Assembly: GCA_038257535.1 (NCBI GenBank)
Contig: JBBSJE010000005.1
Span: forward strand, 9,443 to 73,442
Source: JAGTJU01 sp038257535
GTDB lineage: Bacteria > Myxococcota_A > Polyangia > Fen-1088
DNA: 64,000 nucleotides
Direction of reading: 5' to 3'
Shown here: one piece after another, positions 43,695 through 53,009 of the stretch
Layout: each line of letters starts with the position of its first letter
Position numbering within the stretch: the stretch's first letter is position 1
Program-made: the position numbers and the translations under genes
Notes under the pieces: model-generated
What the model was told of the DNA's origin: nothing
Databases searched by the model: none
The model's input: the letters and a program-made list of their open reading frames with translations, nothing else

Positions 43695-44164
43695 GTTTGA
43701 CCTGCGTAAGGACTAAGGCGCGACAATAGACTTTCTATGGTGTCAGCACTCACCATGGCCTTGAGCATTAGGTGTGCGTGCAAAGTCGCCCGGCGGCTTT
43801 CAGGCTTTGGCTTGCTGCTGCCATTGATGGCCCTGCGGGACACGCTTAGGGTACGCAGGCAGCTGACCAGTTGCTCCCACTTTGGCTCGCGCAAATCCAA
43901 CGCTGCGGCGCGGGCCACCCGCTCCATCTCGTCGCGCGACAGCGACAAAGGCTCACCGAAAGGAGAGCGACCATCCGCAAGTACGCCGGGTGTGACGTTC
44001 AGCGCGCAAGCCAGTGCGCGCAGCGTTGGCAGCGTAACTTCGCGGGTGCCGTTTTCGATCGCGCAGAGGTTGGGACGGGAAATGCCCGCGGAGTTCGCCA
44101 AGTCCGCCTGCGTTAGGCCGCGATGAAGGCGCCACAACAAAACCGTTTCCGCAAAAGGCCACAT
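43691..44164 (-). CDS. XRE-family regulator, putative antitoxin
   Basis: A 157-residue protein with an N-terminal XRE helix-turn-helix (residues about 8-62; HRGLTQADLANSAGISRPNL, IENGTREVTLPTLRALACAL) and a helical C-terminal region of unknown family. A near-perfect 30-bp palindrome ends 2 bases before its start codon and is the likely self-repression site. Co-translation with the nucleotidyltransferase suggests a toxin-antitoxin pair or a phage-defence element. Confidence 0.8.
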   Translation of the reverse strand: MWPFAETVLLWRLHRGLTQADLANSAGISRPNLCAIENGTREVTLPTLRALACALNVTPGVLADGRSPFGEPLSLSRDEMERVARAAALDLREPKWEQLVSCLRTLSVSRRAINGSSKPKPESRRATLHAHLMLKAMVSADTIESLLSRLSPYAGQT

Positions 44165-44166
44165 CC

Positions 44167-44196
44167 AACAAATGTATCAAATTTAATACATTTGTT
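44167..44196. promoter_or_regulatory. 30-bp palindromic operator in front of the XRE gene
   Basis: AACAAATGTAT (44167-44177) pairs perfectly with ATACATTTGTT (44186-44196), and the centre is AAATTT, so 14 of 15 base pairs match. It lies between the XRE start (44164) and the end of the Pfa operon (44217). The AT-rich symmetry stands out from the GC-rich surroundings. Confidence 0.8.
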
Positions 44197-44216
44197 CCAG
44201 GGGCAACGGGCGACAG

Positions 44217-47200
44217 CTAGGGCGTCCCATGGGGAACTCGCAACGTGTGCGAGGTCCCCAGTAAACGCTTGCCCAATTCCGCCAACCATCGTGATTCCGG
44301 GGTGTCAGGCAGTTCAACGATTTCGCCTCGCCCCGCTTTGAGCAAAAGCTGCAGGGCTTCGCATGGCTCGGGCATCTGCTCAAGCAAGCGATAGATCACA
44401 GCGTGTCCAAAACTAGCGCCCGTGGAGTGGGACCATGCTTGCGCCTGGGCCTGCAGGTCGGGGTCGGGCGCAAACGGCTGTTCGTGGTCGGCGCTGGGAC
44501 CCAGGTCGTTGATGGCGCGCAACACATGCGTGCGGCGCTCTCCATAGTTCATGCCGCGCAGCTCGTTGGCAAGCAAGGGCGTGCCGAGGTAGATGGCCTG
44601 CTGACCCAGGCCCACAGGAAAGTCGGTGCGCTCTTGCAGGGGCGCGCGGGGAAGGCCGCCCACCAAGCGCACGGGCACAATGGGGCAATCGACCGAAAGC
44701 GCCATGTCGATGAAGGTGCCGCTTAAAGTGCGCACAGGATCGGCACAGCTCAGGGCGCGCGTGCCCTCAACGTACACCATCACGCTTCGACGATTGTCGC
44801 GCATCTGCTGCGCCATCTCCGCGATGATTCCCGGCAAGGTGTCGGCGTGGTTGTTGTCAAACACTTGGGCCATCTGTGGACGCTTCAATCCCGGGTAGCT
44901 GAAACTGTGTCGCATCAACAGCTCGATCCAATGCTGCTGTGTTTCGGGCTTGGCCAGCGTTAGCACGGGCGCGTTTACAAACGCGGATGCCACAATCGCA
45001 AACAAGGTGGATTCGATTGACGTTTGATGATTGGCCAAAAACAAAACGCCGCGGGGCGCGTTCGCCATGGTGCGCTCTGTGGTCTCGCCGGCGATGTGAA
45101 TGTTGGCCACGAAGCGTGACACCAAGATTGAAAAGATCTGATCCACGGGCGGTGGCAGCGTACCCAAGTGGTGACGCCAAAACGCCCGGACTTGAGGCAA
45201 AACCTCGACCGCTTCTAGTTTGCGAAGTGCGTTCTGCGCGGGGATGTCTTCGGACTCTGCCGCCGGTGGCGCGTCGTCCACGATGCGCATGCCCAAGTTG
45301 CTGGCATGGTAAATGCGCTTGCCATCCACCCACAAGCTCGCTTCCGCGATCACCAGCTGCCCTCTGTCGTCCTGGCTGCGGCTTGTGACTTCCAAAGTCG
45401 TGGTGATGGTGTGATTGCGGGGCACCACTTGCCCGCGGTACTTCCACGTCATTTCGTGGTTCAGCGCCACCGCTTCGAAGCGAGGGGCCCGCATACCCTC
45501 ATGAAGGCCTTTATGCAGCATTACAAACTGCAGAAGCTGCAGCATGGCTTCAATGCCCAAGGAGCCAGGTTGCACAGGATCTTGGAAAAAATGTGCTTTG
45601 AAGAACCACTCAGCGGGGTTCACAGCTTTTTCGGCGCGTGCGAAGCCCAAACCCGCATGCCCACCCGCGGGGTCATAGGCCGTGATCCGATCCAGCATCA
45701 GCAGCATCGGCCGGGGCATGCGTAAGTGGCCTTGGCAATAGCGCGCTGGGCGCGAGATGAGATCTACGGAGAATTCCGATGGCGCGGCAAACAGCGCCCG
45801 CTGCGCTTCGGGCGTGGGAAGGCCCACCTGATTTTCAAGCGCCGCTTTGGGGAAGAAGCCAAAGCCGGTTTGCAGGTCGTAAACCAAGGTTTGGCCCATG
45901 AAGCACTTCACATCGAAGGTCTGCAGAATCATGCCGCCCGAACGCGACACCCCGGTGATGGTGGTTCGTGTGCGTAGGCTGCCGGAGCTGGGAAACACCT
46001 CCGCGCAAACGCGGCCTGTGCCGTCGAGGTTGCGAAAACAGAGATCCTCATCGCTCAACAAGGCGCTGCCCACGAAGCTGGCCAACCAGCCACAAGGTTG
46101 CAACACAGCCTCAAGCAACACACAAAACGGCATCACCTTTTGGCCGCTTTCGTCGAAGTACCAAGCCTGCGGGGGCACATCGTATTCGATCTCAATGGTT
46201 GCGCCGGGCTTGCATGCCCCCAACTCACCGTCGATGCGCGTGACACGGCTCATGAAGTGATAGGGCGGACCCGGCAGGCGGGCCACGCGGCGCGTGTCAT
46301 CAAACACGCGGTACATGGGGCCAAACGCGTCGGAAGGGCGGCCCCACGCGCAGGCCAACAGCGATGCGTAATCGAAGTGGAAGCCGCCAATCTCAGGCGG
46401 CGATGTTTGCGGCGTTGGTGTGGGCGGGGCCGCAATGCTGGTGAGCGGCCAATCGGGCACCAAGCGCAAGCCCACCCGGCGCGCGTGAAAGGCCTTGAGT
46501 CCATCGACGGTTCCCAACAGATCCGCATAGAGCGTGGGGTAGGGGCCGTCATGCACCTCTTCCACAAACAGTTCACACACAAGCTGTTTGGAGCCAGGCA
46601 ACACCTGCCCGCGACACTGCAGTTTGTAGCTTTCTTCGGGAACCGGTTCAAACCGCCAGCCGTCGCGACTGAGCGTATATCCCATGGCCGCGAGGTAAAA
46701 CGCCATGGCTTGCAAGCAGCCCTCAAACATCAAGGTGCCGGGCATGCAGGGGTCATTCTTGAAATGCCCTTGGAAGAACCAGTCGGTGGGTGAGATGGCC
46801 GTGATGGCCTTGAGGTAACCGCGCTTCCACGGGCCACCTTGCGGATCTAGCGCCGCTATCTCGTCCACCAACAGCATGCGGCCGGTTTGAATGGCGGGCG
46901 ATCGCGTGTGGGTTTGCGCCAGCTCAAAGCCTTTGCCAAAGCACGTATACGAATCGCCCGCTGCAAACGCGCGCACCTGTTCGGGTGAAAAGTTTTGCGT
47001 CGTACATGGCACCGCGGGCCGATCAAGCCGTGGCTGGGGCGTGATGTCTTGATCCTCAGGGGACCACAACACGCCGGCAGAATCGTCCAACTCTTGCTTG
47101 CTGAAGAACCCTGCTTGCCCCTGGCGCACGGTGAGCGCCTTGCGATCGCCCACGATGCAATCGTAGTGAAAGAAGAACAACCGAACGTCACCCTGGCGCG

Positions 47201-50200
47201 CGTGGGCGTCGATGGAGATCGCGTAGCGGAGCGTGTCGCCCGGCTTAGGCAGCGAACCATGGTAGGTGAGCTCACAACCCAACAGGCGATAGGCCCGCTG
47301 GCCCCGATTGAACGCGTCGACGCCCAAGTACGAGATTAAGAACAGATCGGCTTGCCCCGCTTCGATCATAATCCCGGCGGGCATGTAACCGCGGTTGAGG
47401 AACCAGCTGTCGGGGCGCACGTCGGTTTCTGTCCACACGGTGCCTAAGCCCATCGAGCCCGCTTCAGCTTGCAAGCCCACCACGCGATCCGCGAGCAACA
47501 GGGGCGGCTCGGGCATGCGGACGACTATGGCGTGTTGGTCTTGATCCGCGAATGCGGGACCGAAGATTTGGGAGATGGGGCCTGAGGCGTGGACTTCGAG
47601 ATCTGCGCGGGAGAAGCTGGGGCCCTTCGGGTCTTGCGGCAACGAAGCCTTTGACACGGCTGGGGCCGCTGGCGTCGCCTGCGGGGCCACCGGTGGCGGT
47701 GGCTCTGGGAGCGTCGTTGCCGCTTGGAGGGGCGTGGGGCCTTTGAGCAAAAGGCTTAAGCCCGCTTGTCGCAAATGCAAGAACCGCGTGTGCAGGGCTG
47801 CTTGCGTGGCCACAAAGCCTTGATGCATCTGTGAGAGGTGCCGGCGGTAAGCGAAGTGCTGCGCGAAACCGGGCAACTGCGTTTCGACAACGGGCGGCGG
47901 AGACGCTACTCCCGCCATAGGCGGTGCTGGTTGAGAATGACCACCGTGGGTGGTGTGCGCTGTCGCAAGCAGTGAGCTTGTGGCTGATGGCAGCGTGGGC
48001 GCCATCGGCATCACTTGTGGTGGCGCTTTCATTGCAACCGCGACCGGCGTTGTTGTGGCTGTGGGGGCGGGCGCGGCCAGCAGCTGTGGCATGTGCGGCG
48101 CCGCCCGGTGGGCAGCGAAGGCCAACACGGGGGTTTGCAAGCGCTCGCAGCTCGCCCGCAGCTGGGCAAGCCAGCTTGGCATCTCGCTGGCCGTTGGCGC
48201 TGCGACGGACGTGGGTTGCGCCGCCGCCACATGAACCCGCGCGCTTTGTTCGCCCAACGCTGTGATGAAAACCTCAGCGTGGCGATTGCCCTCGGCCGGC
48301 CAGGGCAGGGGCGGCGTGGGCGTTTTTACCCGGCCTGAAAACGCATGCGCCGGGCCTGGCCGCAGTCCGTACGCACAACACAATCCCGCAGCCGCCACAT
48401 GCAACAAGCCATTGGCTGCGTGGGCGTGTCCGAACAAAGCTTGTAGTGAAACGGCCTGGGCTTCGTCGCCCCATCGTAAGCTGTCAGCCGGCGAAGCGTC
48501 TTCGTTTGCAAATGCGTCCACCACAAACAGAATCTCGTCGTTGGCCCCACGCGCGTCTTGCAGGCGTTTGAGCACCAACACCACCGCAGCGTCACCACCC
48601 ACTTGGCGTTTGGGAGAAAGCACTTTCGCCGCGGCCAGATGCACGGGCTCAGCGCACAGATCCACCGCGCCCACCAAAGCGGCATCGATCTCGCCTGCGG
48701 CTAGCGCCCGTTGCGCCAGCTGCAGCGCTCGCACGCCCGAAAGCTCTTCGGCGGCAAGCGTGAAGCTGGGGCCTTGCAGATCCAACTGACTGCTCAAACG
48801 ATTCGCGACAACGTTGGGCATCGCACCCAAGACGCCGGCTGCCCCTAACAAGGGAACAAAGCCGTCTCGCGTAGCGGACAGCCAGCCTTCGGGCGCGTGC
48901 AAACGTTCGGCCCATTCGGCCGCACGCCACCGCGCCCCGTGGCGTGCAATTTCCGCATCGCACTGCATGCCCACAAACACCCCGGTGCTTGCGCTTCGAA
49001 GATCGTTGACCTTCGCCATCGCTTCGCGCGCCGCCGCCAGCACCATCAGTTGCTGTGGCAGCGTTTCTTCCAAATCCTTGGGCGGAAACCGCAGCCCTTG
49101 CATCGACAGCGCCACTTCGTACGCGCGAGCCGCGCCTTGAGTCACGCGTGAGTTGCCGGTGAACAGCGCCTCGGCAAAATCGGCCACGTTTTGACCATCC
49201 GCCACGCGCGCGCCCATCGCCACCACGGCCACGGGGCCAGGGGCCGCAGCACGAAAGCTTGCGGGCACAGCGATGGACACAGGCCGCCCTGGGGAGGGTG
49301 GCTCTTGCACGATGACGTGCGCGTTGTTGCCGCCAAAGCCAAACGCGCTGACCGCGGCGATGCGGGGGCCGTGCAGATCAGGCCAGGGTTCAGGCGCATT
49401 GAGCGCCCGCAGGCTGGTGTGGTCCAGCGCCGATGAAGGCTCATCCAATGACGGCGTGGCGGGGCGGATGCCCGCTTCAAAAGCGGACAGCACCTTGAGC
49501 AGGCCCGCCGCTCCCGCCGCGGTGATCAAGTGTCCCATGTTCGCCTTCAGCGACCCGATGGCCAAAGGCTGAGACGCTTCCCCGAAGACTTCGCCCAAAG
49601 TGGCGATCTCAACGGCGTCCCCCACGGTGGTGCCGGTGGCGTGACATTCAACGTAAGAAATCCAAGAGGGGTCGATGCCCGCAGCGTTGTAAGCCGCGCG
49701 CAGCGCGCGCACTTGTCCGGTTTGCGTGGGCACCAGCAATCCGCGCCCGCGGCCATCGTTGCTAAGCCCAATGCCGCGAATCACGCCCAATATGGGCAAA
49801 CCATCGGCAAGCGCATCATCAAGCCGTGCCAAGGCCACCAGCGCGGCGCCTTCGGCGGGCACAAGGCCATCGGCCTGCGCGTGGAAGGGGCGGGTGCGGC
49901 CGCTGGGGCTCATGGCGCCCAATGCCGTAAAGCCTGCGTGGATAAACAAATCGTCGGCGCGATTCACCGCACCGGCCAACATGAGATCGGCGCGGCCGTC
50001 AGAAAGGGCATCGCAGGCGTACTTGATGGCGTACAGCGACGAAGCGCACGCGGCATCCAAAGCAAAGGCGCCTGCCCCTAATCCCAGCGCTTGCGCTAGA
50101 AAGTGGGCGGGCAAGCCCGACATGAAGCGGTTGTGGGGATCGATGTGCGAGACACCAAGTTCTTTCAGCAGCCCGCTGGAGGGCGCCTGAAGGCCCGTCC

Positions 50201-50645
50201 GAGGATCCCGCTGCCCTTCCAACCAAATGCGCTCGGCAAACTGAGACAAGGCTTGCGATGGATAAGACAAATTGCCCACCACGGCGCCCACGCGATCCAA
50301 ACTGCGGCGGTACTGGGATGCTTGCAACGCCTCGCGCCCCGTGTGAAACAGCCACTGAAACAAGGGATCCAGCGATTGCACAAACTCAGCGGGTAGGTGA
50401 AAGCCATGCGGAACAAACGCCTCCTCAAACCCCGCGACATATCCACCCACGTTGCTGATGGCTTTGTCGCTGGTGTCGTGTTTGTCGTGCGACAACATCA
50501 ACCCGCTGCGAATGCCCCAACGCTCCGCCGGTGCGGCGCTGGTGACCACGCGGCCCGCCAGCACCAAGTCCCACAAGGAAGAGGGCGTAAGCGCGCCGGG
50601 CAACACACAGGCGCGGCCCACAATGGCGATTGGACAAAACGACAT
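44217..50645 (-). CDS. Pfa-type synthase: KS-CLF-DH-DH-acyltransferase
   Basis: A 2142-residue megaenzyme. Order: ketosynthase (1-450; DAACASS, Cys200, ECHATGTTVGD), chain-length-factor-like KS (480-800; the Cys region reads LAAEELSG, so no cysteine), Pro/Ala/Thr-rich linker (about 800-1030), two PfaC-type FabA-like dehydratase regions (active His near 1295 in FFQGHFKNDPCMPG and near 1683 in FFKAHFFQDPVQPG) and a PlsC-like acyltransferase (about 1830-2050; LANHQTSIES, then YVEGTRALS). The acyltransferase motif is HX4E rather than HX4D. This matches Pfa3 of myxobacterial PUFA clusters, but I see no internal AT domain between the CLF and the dehydratases. It starts 13 bases after the KR-DH gene. 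Confidence 0.9.
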   Translation of the reverse strand: MSFCPIAIVGRACVLPGALTPSSLWDLVLAGRVVTSAAPAERWGIRSGLMLSHDKHDTSDKAISNVGGYVAGFEEAFVPHGFHLPAEFVQSLDPLFQWLFHTGREALQASQYRRSLDRVGAVVGNLSYPSQALSQFAERIWLEGQRDPRTGLQAPSSGLLKELGVSHIDPHNRFMSGLPAHFLAQALGLGAGAFALDAACASSLYAIKYACDALSDGRADLMLAGAVNRADDLFIHAGFTALGAMSPSGRTRPFHAQADGLVPAEGAALVALARLDDALADGLPILGVIRGIGLSNDGRGRGLLVPTQTGQVRALRAAYNAAGIDPSWISYVECHATGTTVGDAVEIATLGEVFGEASQPLAIGSLKANMGHLITAAGAAGLLKVLSAFEAGIRPATPSLDEPSSALDHTSLRALNAPEPWPDLHGPRIAAVSAFGFGGNNAHVIVQEPPSPGRPVSIAVPASFRAAAPGPVAVVAMGARVADGQNVADFAEALFTGNSRVTQGAARAYEVALSMQGLRFPPKDLEETLPQQLMVLAAAREAMAKVNDLRSASTGVFVGMQCDAEIARHGARWRAAEWAERLHAPEGWLSATRDGFVPLLGAAGVLGAMPNVVANRLSSQLDLQGPSFTLAAEELSGVRALQLAQRALAAGEIDAALVGAVDLCAEPVHLAAAKVLSPKRQVGGDAAVVLVLKRLQDARGANDEILFVVDAFANEDASPADSLRWGDEAQAVSLQALFGHAHAANGLLHVAAAGLCCAYGLRPGPAHAFSGRVKTPTPPLPWPAEGNRHAEVFITALGEQSARVHVAAAQPTSVAAPTASEMPSWLAQLRASCERLQTPVLAFAAHRAAPHMPQLLAAPAPTATTTPVAVAMKAPPQVMPMAPTLPSATSSLLATAHTTHGGHSQPAPPMAGVASPPPVVETQLPGFAQHFAYRRHLSQMHQGFVATQAALHTRFLHLRQAGLSLLLKGPTPLQAATTLPEPPPPVAPQATPAAPAVSKASLPQDPKGPSFSRADLEVHASGPISQIFGPAFADQDQHAIVVRMPEPPLLLADRVVGLQAEAGSMGLGTVWTETDVRPDSWFLNRGYMPAGIMIEAGQADLFLISYLGVDAFNRGQRAYRLLGCELTYHGSLPKPGDTLRYAISIDAHARQGDVRLFFFHYDCIVGDRKALTVRQGQAGFFSKQELDDSAGVLWSPEDQDITPQPRLDRPAVPCTTQNFSPEQVRAFAAGDSYTCFGKGFELAQTHTRSPAIQTGRMLLVDEIAALDPQGGPWKRGYLKAITAISPTDWFFQGHFKNDPCMPGTLMFEGCLQAMAFYLAAMGYTLSRDGWRFEPVPEESYKLQCRGQVLPGSKQLVCELFVEEVHDGPYPTLYADLLGTVDGLKAFHARRVGLRLVPDWPLTSIAAPPTPTPQTSPPEIGGFHFDYASLLACAWGRPSDAFGPMYRVFDDTRRVARLPGPPYHFMSRVTRIDGELGACKPGATIEIEYDVPPQAWYFDESGQKVMPFCVLLEAVLQPCGWLASFVGSALLSDEDLCFRNLDGTGRVCAEVFPSSGSLRTRTTITGVSRSGGMILQTFDVKCFMGQTLVYDLQTGFGFFPKAALENQVGLPTPEAQRALFAAPSEFSVDLISRPARYCQGHLRMPRPMLLMLDRITAYDPAGGHAGLGFARAEKAVNPAEWFFKAHFFQDPVQPGSLGIEAMLQLLQFVMLHKGLHEGMRAPRFEAVALNHEMTWKYRGQVVPRNHTITTTLEVTSRSQDDRGQLVIAEASLWVDGKRIYHASNLGMRIVDDAPPAAESEDIPAQNALRKLEAVEVLPQVRAFWRHHLGTLPPPVDQIFSILVSRFVANIHIAGETTERTMANAPRGVLFLANHQTSIESTLFAIVASAFVNAPVLTLAKPETQQHWIELLMRHSFSYPGLKRPQMAQVFDNNHADTLPGIIAEMAQQMRDNRRSVMVYVEGTRALSCADPVRTLSGTFIDMALSVDCPIVPVRLVGGLPRAPLQERTDFPVGLGQQAIYLGTPLLANELRGMNYGERRTHVLRAINDLGPSADHEQPFAPDPDLQAQAQAWSHSTGASFGHAVIYRLLEQMPEPCEALQLLLKAGRGEIVELPDTPESRWLAELGKRLLGTSHTLRVPHGTP

Positions 50646-50658
50646 AGGTAAAGTGGCC

Positions 50659-52980
50659 TTAAGTTATCAGGGCTGGGGGGGCGGTCGGCTCCGCCGCAGC
50701 AATCACATGTGTTTCCACACCTCGCAGCTCCATCACCAGCGTGCCGGTGGCGTCAAGGAACGCCACATCCGCCACGCAGCGGGCGCCGCGGCCTTCGCGC
50801 GCGTGCAACACCGCACGCAAGCGGCCTTGCGCAGGGCCAGGAGCGTACACGCACAACGCTTCTAGGCCTGTGGGCAACGAGACACCGCCCAAGCTCTCAT
50901 GCGTCCACAACAGCGCCAGCTGCAAGGCCGCATCAACCAGCGCCGCATCGATGTGCCAGCTGGCATGCTCAAGCGGAAACGCCGCTGGCCATTGTTTGTC
51001 GTGCACCCCCACAACGGTGGCAACAAGGCCGTTGGCGCCTTTGCCATCAAGCGATTGCAGCATATGAAAACTGGGTCCGTGAAACAGCGGCGCTTGGCCG
51101 TAGATCTCCCGCTGGTGCGGGGCCAGATCCGTGGGTAGCGCCGCCATGTGATCGGGCGTGTGGGCGTGGTCGCGGAGGTCGCAGGTGGCGGCATACAGCT
51201 TTGCGCCATCGCTGGCCAAGAGCTCAAGCGACACGCTGGTTTGCCCACCGTTTGAAAGCTGCCGTACGACAACGCTGACCCGCTCGGCGTGGCCTTGGTC
51301 GAACCTTGGCAAGCGCAGCCCCCGAAGCACCTTTACGTTTCGCAGCGCCCAAACCTGCAAGTTAGGTTTGAACGCCATCGCCGTTCGCGCAAACCATTCC
51401 AGCACCAAGGCCATGGGCACGACAGGCACGCCTTTGATGCGATGGCCATCAAGGTAGCCGTGCGTTTGCGGCCCCACCAGCAATTCGCAGGCAAATGTGC
51501 GACCACTTTCCGGCCCCGCCAAGCCGTGACCTGAAACGTCGTTGCCTAAGATCACTTCAGGGTTTCGGGTGACGCTTGTGCATTCGTCACAGAAGGCTTG
51601 AGCCCCGGCACCTACGTTGATAAGTCCCACGCCCATCGCTGCAAAACGAGCGCGCAAGCCATCGTCCACCATGCCGCCATCCCAAGGTCCCCAACCCAAC
51701 GCGCGCACGATGGCATTGCCGCCGCGCCGGTTTTGTTCAAACGCGGCCACTTTGTTCAGCACCTCATTGGCCATGGCGTAATCGCATTGGCCCAAGTTGC
51801 CGGATCGCGCGGCCACCGACGAAAACAACAACAGCAGTCGCAGCGGATCAGCTTGCGTGGCCGCCAGCAGGGCGCGCAACCCGGCCACCTTTGTGGCCAT
51901 CACGCGCGCAAATTGCGCATCGGTTTTGGCGGCGATCAACTTGTCGGCCAGCACACCCGCGCCATGCACCACAGCTGTGACGGGACCCCAATGCAAACGC
52001 CGTTCGGCCACGGCGTCCCGCACGGCTTCATTGTTGGTGGCATCCACGACGGCGTAGTGAACTTCACTGCCGGTTGCGTGTAGCTGGTTAATGTTGGCGT
52101 TAATTTCACGCACCGCCAAGATTTGGTTCGCTTGCCGGCCAATGCTGGCCAGATCAATGTTTTGGCCCGCTTGTTTGGCGGCGAGCGCAAGCGCGCGCTT
52201 GAGGTCCGTTTCAGTCTTTGCTTGCGCACACGCGTCCGGCTCGTGCTGCAACGGTGTACGGCCCAAAAGCAGAATGCGTGCAGGCGCAGTGTGCGCCAGT
52301 TGTAGCAAGCAGGCGGCGGTGACTCCACGTGCGCCACCGGTGGCAACCACGAAGGCCACATCATCTCTATTGAGAGGCCGCGTTGCCTCGGCGGCAAACG
52401 GCGCAGATTCCAGAGCAACACGCACGCGACCGGCCGTGGGCGAAAGGCCCACCTCGCGTTCAGGGGCGCCCCACAACAGTTCGTGCGCCAGCGCCTCGGC
52501 CATCTGTTCAGAAGAGCGTGCGCCCCAGGGCAGATCGATGGCGCGAACACATGCCTGTGGCCATTCAACCGCTGCTGTGCGCACCAACGCTGCGGGGCCC
52601 GCCGCCCACGCGCGGGGCGATCCCGAAAGCCCAAAATCGCCGCCCGTGTCTTGCACCGTGATGAAGGTGCCGCCTTCAGCCGCAAAACGTGTGGCCACCG
52701 CGCGCGCCACGGCAAACACGTTGAAGTTGATCTGTTCAGCTTGGGCGGCCGACGCCCCCACGTCGCTTGACAATGGGGACAAGCCTTCAAGACAGATCAC
52801 AGCTTGGGCCATGTGAGCGTGCTGGTCGATCAGCCCCACCACAACGTGGGCGCCTTGTTGCCGAAGCCTTTTTGCCAGCGCGTCGGCCACGCCGGCGTTG
52901 TCGTTGGTGATCACCACCAGGCCGCCACCCAAAAGTCCTGGCGTGGCCAATCCCCGAGCAGGCGAGGGCACCGCGCGCAC
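50659..52980 (-). CDS. Pfa-type KR-DH part, probably the 3' half of a split pfaA
   Basis: A 773-residue frame starting at GTG 52980, or in truth continuous with the gene before it. It holds a structural KR half (GLVVITNDNAGVADAL), a catalytic ketoreductase (VVATGGARGVTAACLL; FSSVAARSGNLGQCDYAMAN) and a C-terminal hot-dog dehydratase-like domain (YLDGHRIKGVPVVPMALVLE, near residue 505). The frame remains open upstream of the GTG as FSTEGPVSAGAPLARWAVRA, running into the ACP end of the previous gene. One extra C in the C6 tract at 53036-53041 would fuse them. As an independent protein it would lack its own ACP. Confidence 0.88.
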   Translation of the reverse strand: MRAVPSPARGLATPGLLGGGLVVITNDNAGVADALAKRLRQQGAHVVVGLIDQHAHMAQAVICLEGLSPLSSDVGASAAQAEQINFNVFAVARAVATRFAAEGGTFITVQDTGGDFGLSGSPRAWAAGPAALVRTAAVEWPQACVRAIDLPWGARSSEQMAEALAHELLWGAPEREVGLSPTAGRVRVALESAPFAAEATRPLNRDDVAFVVATGGARGVTAACLLQLAHTAPARILLLGRTPLQHEPDACAQAKTETDLKRALALAAKQAGQNIDLASIGRQANQILAVREINANINQLHATGSEVHYAVVDATNNEAVRDAVAERRLHWGPVTAVVHGAGVLADKLIAAKTDAQFARVMATKVAGLRALLAATQADPLRLLLLFSSVAARSGNLGQCDYAMANEVLNKVAAFEQNRRGGNAIVRALGWGPWDGGMVDDGLRARFAAMGVGLINVGAGAQAFCDECTSVTRNPEVILGNDVSGHGLAGPESGRTFACELLVGPQTHGYLDGHRIKGVPVVPMALVLEWFARTAMAFKPNLQVWALRNVKVLRGLRLPRFDQGHAERVSVVVRQLSNGGQTSVSLELLASDGAKLYAATCDLRDHAHTPDHMAALPTDLAPHQREIYGQAPLFHGPSFHMLQSLDGKGANGLVATVVGVHDKQWPAAFPLEHASWHIDAALVDAALQLALLWTHESLGGVSLPTGLEALCVYAPGPAQGRLRAVLHAREGRGARCVADVAFLDATGTLVMELRGVETHVIAAAEPTAPPALIT

Positions 52981-53009
52981 AGCCCAGCGGGCCAGCGGTG
53001 CGCCAGCGC

